This document shows, one piece after another, positions 5,503 through 9,575 of a stretch of DNA of 9,575 nt. Every line of letters begins with the position of its first letter. Position 1 is the first letter of the stretch. Source of the stretch: JBKPCD01 sp046727175 (lineage in GTDB: Bacteria; Acidobacteriota; Vicinamibacteria; Vicinamibacterales; 2-12-FULL-66-21); assembly GCA_046727175.1 (NCBI GenBank), contig JBKPCD010000102.1, positions 1 to 9,575 of the forward strand, written 5' to 3'. The notes beneath the pieces are model-generated. The model saw only the letters and a program-made list of their open reading frames with translations. It was not told the DNA's origin and searched no databases. The position numbers and the translations under genes are program-made.

Positions 5503-7194
5503 GTCCTTCCCGACACGTTGAACGCACTTCCCGCGATAGGCCTGCTCGCGGCCGCGACCTTCGCGAGCGAAGATTTGACCTGCATCGCGGCAGGAGCTCT
5601 GGTCGCAGAGGGGCAGCTGACCCTGGGCGCCGCGATTGCGGGCTGCTTCTCCGGGATTGTGACCGGCGACTTCGTGGTGTTCCTGGCCGGCCGGGTGTTC
5701 GCGTCGCGCGTGCTTGCGACCCGATTCGTGAAACACTTGGCCACCCCGGAGGCCATCGATCGCAGTTCACGATGGCTTGCAACTCGCGGCCAGGTCGTCG
5801 TGTTCCTCACTCGATTCGTGCCCGGGACCCGCGTCGCGACCTCGCTGGCTGCCGGAGCGCTTCGCGTGAATCCGCTGTCGTTCGCGGCGTGGATTACCGC
5901 AGCCGCGGCCGTCTGGACGCCCCTGCTCGTCGGCGTGTCGAGCATCATCGGCGCCGAGTCAGCGAAGGCTGGACTGCTGACGGAGCAATGGGTAGCGGGC
6001 GTACTGGTGAGCCTTGTCCTCACGCTGGCGCTCTCGAGGGCCCTGCATCGTCGGTTCGATTGGCGAACCCGCCGGAAGCTGTACGGCTTCTGGCGACGCA
6101 CGGTGCGGTGGGAGTTCTGGCCTGCCGGGATCTTCTATCCGCCGGTCGTCGCGTACGTTGCGTGGCTGATGACGAAGCATCGCAGCGTCACGCTGTTCAC
6201 GGCAGCGAATCCCGGAATCGAAGGAGGCGGCTTCATCGGCGAATCGAAGTTCGACATCCTGAAGGCGCTTTCGCCGAGCGGAATGGCCGCCCGTGCGGCA
6301 CTCGTTCGTGGAGACCTGAAACATTCTCAGAGGATCTCGGCGGCTCTCGCATTCATGGAGGCCGCACATCTCGAATTCCCGATTGTCGTGAAACCCGACC
6401 AGGGGCAGCGCGGATCCGGCGTCGTCATCGTCAGAACGATGCGCGAGCTCGAGCATCACCTGGCGGCGGCACCGCTGGATCTCATCGTTCAGGAATACGT
6501 GCCAGGTGACGAATTCGGCGTGTTCTATATTCGCCATCCATCCGAGCGTCGCGGGAGAATCTTTTCGATCACCGAGAAACAGTTTCCCTTCGTCACGGGT
6601 GACGGTCGGCACAGCCTAGAAGAACTGATCCTCGCCGACGATCGCGCCGTGTGTCTTCGCGCCGCGTACGGGCGCATTCACGCAGCCAGCCTCGAAGACG
6701 TACCGCGAGCAGGTGCGCGCATCCAGCTCGTCGAAATCGGCAGCCATTGCCGCGGCTCTCGCTTCGTCGACCGGACGACGGCGGCCACGCCAGCGATGGT
6801 GGACGCCTTCGACCGGATCGCACAGCGCTTCGACGGGTTTTTCTTCGGACGCTTCGACGTTCGCGTTCCGTCGATCAACGATCTTCGAAACGGCGTCAAC
6901 TTCAAGATTCTCGAGCTGAACGGTGTCACCTCGGAAGCCACGCACATTTACGACGCCGGCAACAGCGTATGGACGGCGTGGAGAATCCTCTGCCGGCAGT
7001 GGCGTATCGCGTTCGAGATTGGCGACGAGAATCGCCGTCGCGGACACGAACTGACCGGCCTGTCGGCATTGCTTGCTTCAGCCGTGGCGTATCGGCGCAT
7101 CGCGCGGCAGCATCCGCAAGCAGTCGCCTCGAAGGCGGACAGGTCGAACACCTGGCGGCCAGGCGACCGCGCTCGCAATCTATCCGCGGCCTGA
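5500..7194 (+). CDS. DedA/VTT membrane domain fused to ATP-grasp ligase domain
   Basis: 564 residues. Residues 1-185 are a DedA-type SNARE-associated (VTT) membrane domain with hydrophobic segments near 10-35, 40-65, 125-150 and 163-180. It carries the DedA signatures SEDLTCIAAGAL at 23-34 and FLTRFVPGTRVATSLAAG at 102-119. DedA proteins are lipid transporters or scramblases, some of undecaprenyl phosphate. A further hydrophobic stretch lies near 208-224. Residues about 235-500 are an ATP-grasp ligase: FPIVVKPDQGQRGSGVVIV at 293-311 (candidate ATP lysine 298), VQEYVPGDEFGVFYIR at 330-345, GRFDVRV at 450-456 and NFKILELNGV at 467-476 (metal-binding Glu/Asn). The substrate is unknown; ATP-grasp enzymes join a carboxylate to an amine or thiol. 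The start ATG has no good Shine-Dalgarno and lies in a hairpin. It follows the zinc-ribbon gene by 102 bases and precedes the debranching enzyme by 33. Confidence 0.85.
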   Translation: MVLPDTLNALPAIGLLAAATFASEDLTCIAAGALVAEGQLTLGAAIAGCFSGIVTGDFVVFLAGRVFASRVLATRFVKHLATPEAIDRSSRWLATRGQVVVFLTRFVPGTRVATSLAAGALRVNPLSFAAWITAAAAVWTPLLVGVSSIIGAESAKAGLLTEQWVAGVLVSLVLTLALSRALHRRFDWRTRRKLYGFWRRTVRWEFWPAGIFYPPVVAYVAWLMTKHRSVTLFTAANPGIEGGGFIGESKFDILKALSPSGMAARAALVRGDLKHSQRISAALAFMEAAHLEFPIVVKPDQGQRGSGVVIVRTMRELEHHLAAAPLDLIVQEYVPGDEFGVFYIRHPSERRGRIFSITEKQFPFVTGDGRHSLEELILADDRAVCLRAAYGRIHAASLEDVPRAGARIQLVEIGSHCRGSRFVDRTTAATPAMVDAFDRIAQRFDGFFFGRFDVRVPSINDLRNGVNFKILELNGVTSEATHIYDAGNSVWTAWRILCRQWRIAFEIGDENRRRGHELTGLSALLASAVAYRRIARQHPQAVASKADRSNTWRPGDRARNLSAA

Positions 7195-7227
7195 CGCAGT
7201 CTCAATTCGTTTTCGAGGATTGATGAG

Positions 7228-9189
7228 ATGACCGCGAATTCGTTCGAGTGGCTGGAGGCCGACGGTCGTGGAGGGTTCGCATCCGGCACGAGCTCCGGCG
7301 TCCGGTCCCGTCGGTATCACGGGCTTCTCCTGGTCGCGACCACACCACCCACGGGACGGATGATGCTGGTCAACGGCGTGGAGGCGTGGATCGAGACGCC
7401 GTCGCGCCGGTACCCCATCTCGACGCAGTACTACATGCCAGACGTCACGCACCCGGACGGCGTGCGGCGGCTCGAGAACTACTCGAACGACCCGTGGCCC
7501 CGATGGATCTTTCGGCTCGAGGACGGAACAGTCGTCGAGCAGGAGCTCTTCGTGTCCCATGGCTCGCCACTCACCGCCATTTCCTGGAGGCTTCACGATC
7601 CCCGGCCCGATGTCTTCCTGTCTGTGCGGCCCCTGTTGTCGGGGCGCGACTATCACTCCACCCACCACGAGAACGCCGCATTTCGCTTCGATGCCGACAT
7701 CACCGGCCAGCGCGTGACCTGGCGTCCGTATGACGGGGTTCCCTCGATCACAGCGGTCACAAACGCGACCTATGCACCAGCCGCTGAGTGGTACCGCAAT
7801 TTTCTGTACGAAGAGGAGCGGACGCGCGGACTCGATTGCGTCGAAGATCTGGCCTCGCCCGGCGTATTCACGTGGGACCTGCGCTCGCCGGCGGCGATGT
7901 TGCTCACCACCAACGCGTCACTGATCGAGGACGACGCGAAGCTGGCGTTCGAACGACTCCGCGACCGGGAGAAGACGCGACGGACGTTCTCGTCGGTCCC
8001 GCACCGCGGCGCCGATGCGTACCTGGTTCGTCGTGGAGCTGGTAAAACAATCGTCGCCGGCTATCCGTGGTTCACGGACTGGGGGCGCGATACGTTCATT
8101 GCCGTCCGCGGCCTGTGCACAGCGGCAGGGCGGTTCGAGGACGCCCGCGATATCCTGCTGGCATGGGCCGGTGCCGTCTCGGAAGGCATGCTGCCCAATC
8201 GATTCCCCGATCGAGGGAATGCGCCCGAGTTCAACTCCGTCGACGCGTCGCTCTGGTACGTCATCGCCGTGGATGACTTTTTCACCGTCACGTCGAACCG
8301 ACGATTTGCCGTCACCGCTGAGCAGGCGGACGCGCTCCGCGGCGCCGTGATCGCGATTCTCGAAGGCTACGCGCGTGGGACGCGGTTTGGCATCCGGTCC
8401 GATTCCGACGGGCTGCTCGCGTGCGGCGAGGCCGGCGTGCAACTCACGTGGATGGATTCGAAGATCGGCGACTGGGTCGTCACGCCGCGAACGGGCAAGC
8501 CGGTCGAAATCGAAGCGCTGTGGCTGAACGCGCTCTGGATCGCGAGCCAGTGGTCGAATCGCTGGACGGAGCTCTTCGAGAGAGGCGCGGCGAGTTTTCG
8601 AGCACGCTTCTGGAACGACGCGGACGGCAGCCTGTTCGACGTCGTCGATGTGGATCACGTTCGCGGAACCGTCGATGCCACCTTCAGGCCCAATCAGATT
8701 CTTGCAATCGGCGGGCTTCCGCTGATGCTGCTGGAATCGGCAGCGGCGCGGCGCGTCGTCGACGCCGTCGAATCACGATTGCTGACGCCGATGGGACTGC
8801 GCTCGCTCGCGCCCGGATCGCCCGGCTATGCGCGCCGCTACGAGGGCAACGGCAGCGAGCGCGACTCGCGCTACCACCAGGGCACGGTCTGGCCGTGGCT
8901 GATGGGGCCGTTCGTCGAAGCCTGGATCCGGGTCAGGCGGTCGACGGCTGAAGCGAAACGCGAAGCGAGAGCGCGGTTCATCGAGCCGCTCCTGGCGATC
9001 GCGGAACGAACCGGGGGACACCTTCCGGAGATTGCCGACGCCGAGCCGCCGCACACGCCGCGCGGATGTCCCTGTCAGGCGTGGTCGGTCGGCGAGATCC
9101 TGCGAGTGTGCGAATCCGTGCTGGCCGCGAGGCGCAGTTCGAAGAAACCTGCGGCCGCCGTCAACGTCGTCGCAGTCTCACAACCGTAG
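7228..9189 (+). CDS. Bacterial glycogen debranching enzyme (GDE N-terminal domain plus amylo-alpha-1,6-glucosidase domain)
   Basis: 653 residues, cytosolic. Residues about 5-245 match the bacterial GDE N-terminal beta-sandwich (GRGGFASGTSSG at 13-24, then RRYHGLL at 28-34). Residues about 265-635 are the (alpha/alpha)6 catalytic domain: GYPWFTDWGRDTFIAVRGL at 278-296, LPNRFPDRGNAPEFNSVDAS at 322-341, TWMDSKIGDWVVTPRTGKPV at 407-426 followed by EIEALW, RPNQILAIGGLP at 487-498, YHQGTVWPWLMGPFVEAW at 549-566, and CPCQAWSVGEILR at 614-626. It hydrolyses alpha-1,6 branches in glycogen or related glucans, and its length is normal for the family. The ATG at 7228 has GAGGA at 7215-7219, eight bases upstream. 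No other glycogen genes are in the window. Its coding end overlaps the reconstructed end of the minus-strand PIN remnant by about 12 bases. Confidence 0.93.
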   Translation: MTANSFEWLEADGRGGFASGTSSGVRSRRYHGLLLVATTPPTGRMMLVNGVEAWIETPSRRYPISTQYYMPDVTHPDGVRRLENYSNDPWPRWIFRLEDGTVVEQELFVSHGSPLTAISWRLHDPRPDVFLSVRPLLSGRDYHSTHHENAAFRFDADITGQRVTWRPYDGVPSITAVTNATYAPAAEWYRNFLYEEERTRGLDCVEDLASPGVFTWDLRSPAAMLLTTNASLIEDDAKLAFERLRDREKTRRTFSSVPHRGADAYLVRRGAGKTIVAGYPWFTDWGRDTFIAVRGLCTAAGRFEDARDILLAWAGAVSEGMLPNRFPDRGNAPEFNSVDASLWYVIAVDDFFTVTSNRRFAVTAEQADALRGAVIAILEGYARGTRFGIRSDSDGLLACGEAGVQLTWMDSKIGDWVVTPRTGKPVEIEALWLNALWIASQWSNRWTELFERGAASFRARFWNDADGSLFDVVDVDHVRGTVDATFRPNQILAIGGLPLMLLESAAARRVVDAVESRLLTPMGLRSLAPGSPGYARRYEGNGSERDSRYHQGTVWPWLMGPFVEAWIRVRRSTAEAKREARARFIEPLLAIAERTGGHLPEIADAEPPHTPRGCPCQAWSVGEILRVCESVLAARRSSKKPAAAVNVVAVSQP

Positions 9190-9398
9190 GGGGCTCGTGC
9201 GTTCGATCACGCTCCTGGCATCGAGGATGTTAACGTCATACGCCTCGAACGCGCGTCCGAAGTTACAACCGTCAGGCGTTCCTGTCGAGCCCGCGCGATG
9301 AGCAGACGATCGAACGGATCATCGTGATGGTCCAGAAGCGACGCGACCGCAACCGCATGCGGGACCGTGACTGCCAACATCATGAACCGTGCCGTCAA
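9178..9398 (-). pseudogene. PIN-domain (VapC-like) toxin remnant, truncated and frameshifted
   Basis: The minus strand reads VTVPHAVAVASLLDHHDDPFDRLLIARARQERLTVVTSD, the familiar second half of a VapC-type PIN ribonuclease. DPFDRLL and TSD hold two of the usual acidic active-site residues. After this the uninterrupted frame becomes unrelated sequence. A one-base change at about 9250-9256 restores the expected end, reading DARFEAYDVNILDARSVIER and ending at a TGA at 9178-9180. The N-terminal half (LLDTH region with the first acidic residues) and any antitoxin partner are absent; the stretch upstream is a different gene fragment. It is therefore a dead remnant, unless sequencing error explains the frameshift. 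It is convergent with, and touches, the debranching enzyme gene. Confidence 0.78.
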
Positions 9399-9575
9399 CC
9401 ACCTTCAACGAACGGGGGCTACGGTTTTCGCCCGACGGCAGCTTCGTGACATTCACGTCGGATGAATCGGGTCGCACCGAAGTCCATGTGGCAAGGTCGT
9501 CTTTGCTCAGCGCACGGACGCAGGTCTCGAGCGGAGGTGGCTCGGCCACTCAGTGGAGTCGCGATGGTCGTGAAC
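9386..9575 (+). pseudogene. TolB/PD40 beta-propeller fragment (5'-truncated, continues past window)
   Basis: In this frame the sequence reads FNERGLRFSPDGSFVTFTSD, then ESGRTEVHVA, then VSSGGGSATQWSRDGRE. This is the repeating RFSPDG...SDESGR...GG...W-SRDGRE pattern of WD40-like PD40 propellers, common at the C-terminus of acidobacterial Ser/Thr kinases and of TolB-like or DPP-type proteins. A TGA at 9383-9385 closes the frame just upstream, and that space is filled by the PIN remnant. Hundreds of expected upstream residues are missing. A GTG at 9389 could start translation, but no good ribosome site is visible. It is most likely a recombination remnant; the frame is still open at the window edge. 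Confidence 0.65.

Noticed and set aside
4304..5782. 492-codon open frame on the minus strand
   Set aside because: It crosses four well-supported plus-strand features and its product is arginine/serine/proline-rich with no domain; a typical high-GC antisense frame.
5163..6509. 448-codon plus-strand frame overlapping the zinc-ribbon and DedA genes
   Set aside because: Composition is arginine/glycine-rich low complexity with no motifs, while the two overlapped frames carry clear CxxC and DedA/ATP-grasp motifs.
9319..9549. Minus-strand frame of 76 codons opposite the propeller fragment
   Set aside because: The plus-strand frame has the clear PD40 repeat pattern; this one has no recognisable motif.

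Overview
The window is dense, GC-rich bacterial DNA. It most resembles a soil or sediment Acidobacteriota genome, perhaps Vicinamibacteria. That is an inference from gene content (a GlcG/HbpS - cupin - SMP-30 cluster, a TolB/PD40 propeller fragment, a PIN toxin remnant, a short GCCGGAC-type palindromic repeat) and from high GC. There is no rRNA or other marker gene to settle it. I see no tRNA, rRNA, CRISPR array, insertion sequence or replication origin.

Layout. Positions 1-2529 hold four minus-strand genes. In transcription order they are a small exported DM13-like protein (2134-2529), a small palindromic repeat (2115-2132), and then a tight three-gene unit. That unit is an exported GlcG/HbpS-family protein (1532-2038), an exported single-domain cupin (1080-1535) and an exported SMP-30/gluconolactonase-like protein with an extra N-terminal domain (1-1083, cut by the window edge). 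The last three genes are joined by two ATGA stop/start overlaps, so they are probably co-transcribed and translationally coupled. All four proteins carry signal peptides, so this half looks like an envelope or periplasmic module, possibly for sugar-lactone or other small-molecule oxidation.

Positions 2530-2755 are a divergent intergenic region. Positions 2756-9189 are five plus-strand genes with small gaps: an OlsF-like bifunctional acyltransferase (2756-4543, probable aminolipid synthesis), an NADPH-dependent FMN reductase (4622-5191), a 61-residue zinc-ribbon protein (5212-5397), a DedA membrane domain fused to an ATP-grasp ligase domain (5500-7194) and a bacterial glycogen debranching enzyme (7228-9189). 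The gap before the DedA/ATP-grasp gene holds a striking inverted repeat that places the start codon inside an RNA stem. The pairing of an aminolipid synthase with a lipid-transporter-like DedA domain fused to a ligase is the most suggestive functional link here.

Positions 9178-9575 are a decayed junction. A frameshifted, N-terminally truncated PIN-domain (VapC-like) toxin lies on the minus strand. It abuts a 5'-truncated TolB/PD40 beta-propeller fragment on the plus strand that runs off the window. Most other open frames, including long ones opposite or overlapping the real genes, are by-products of high GC.
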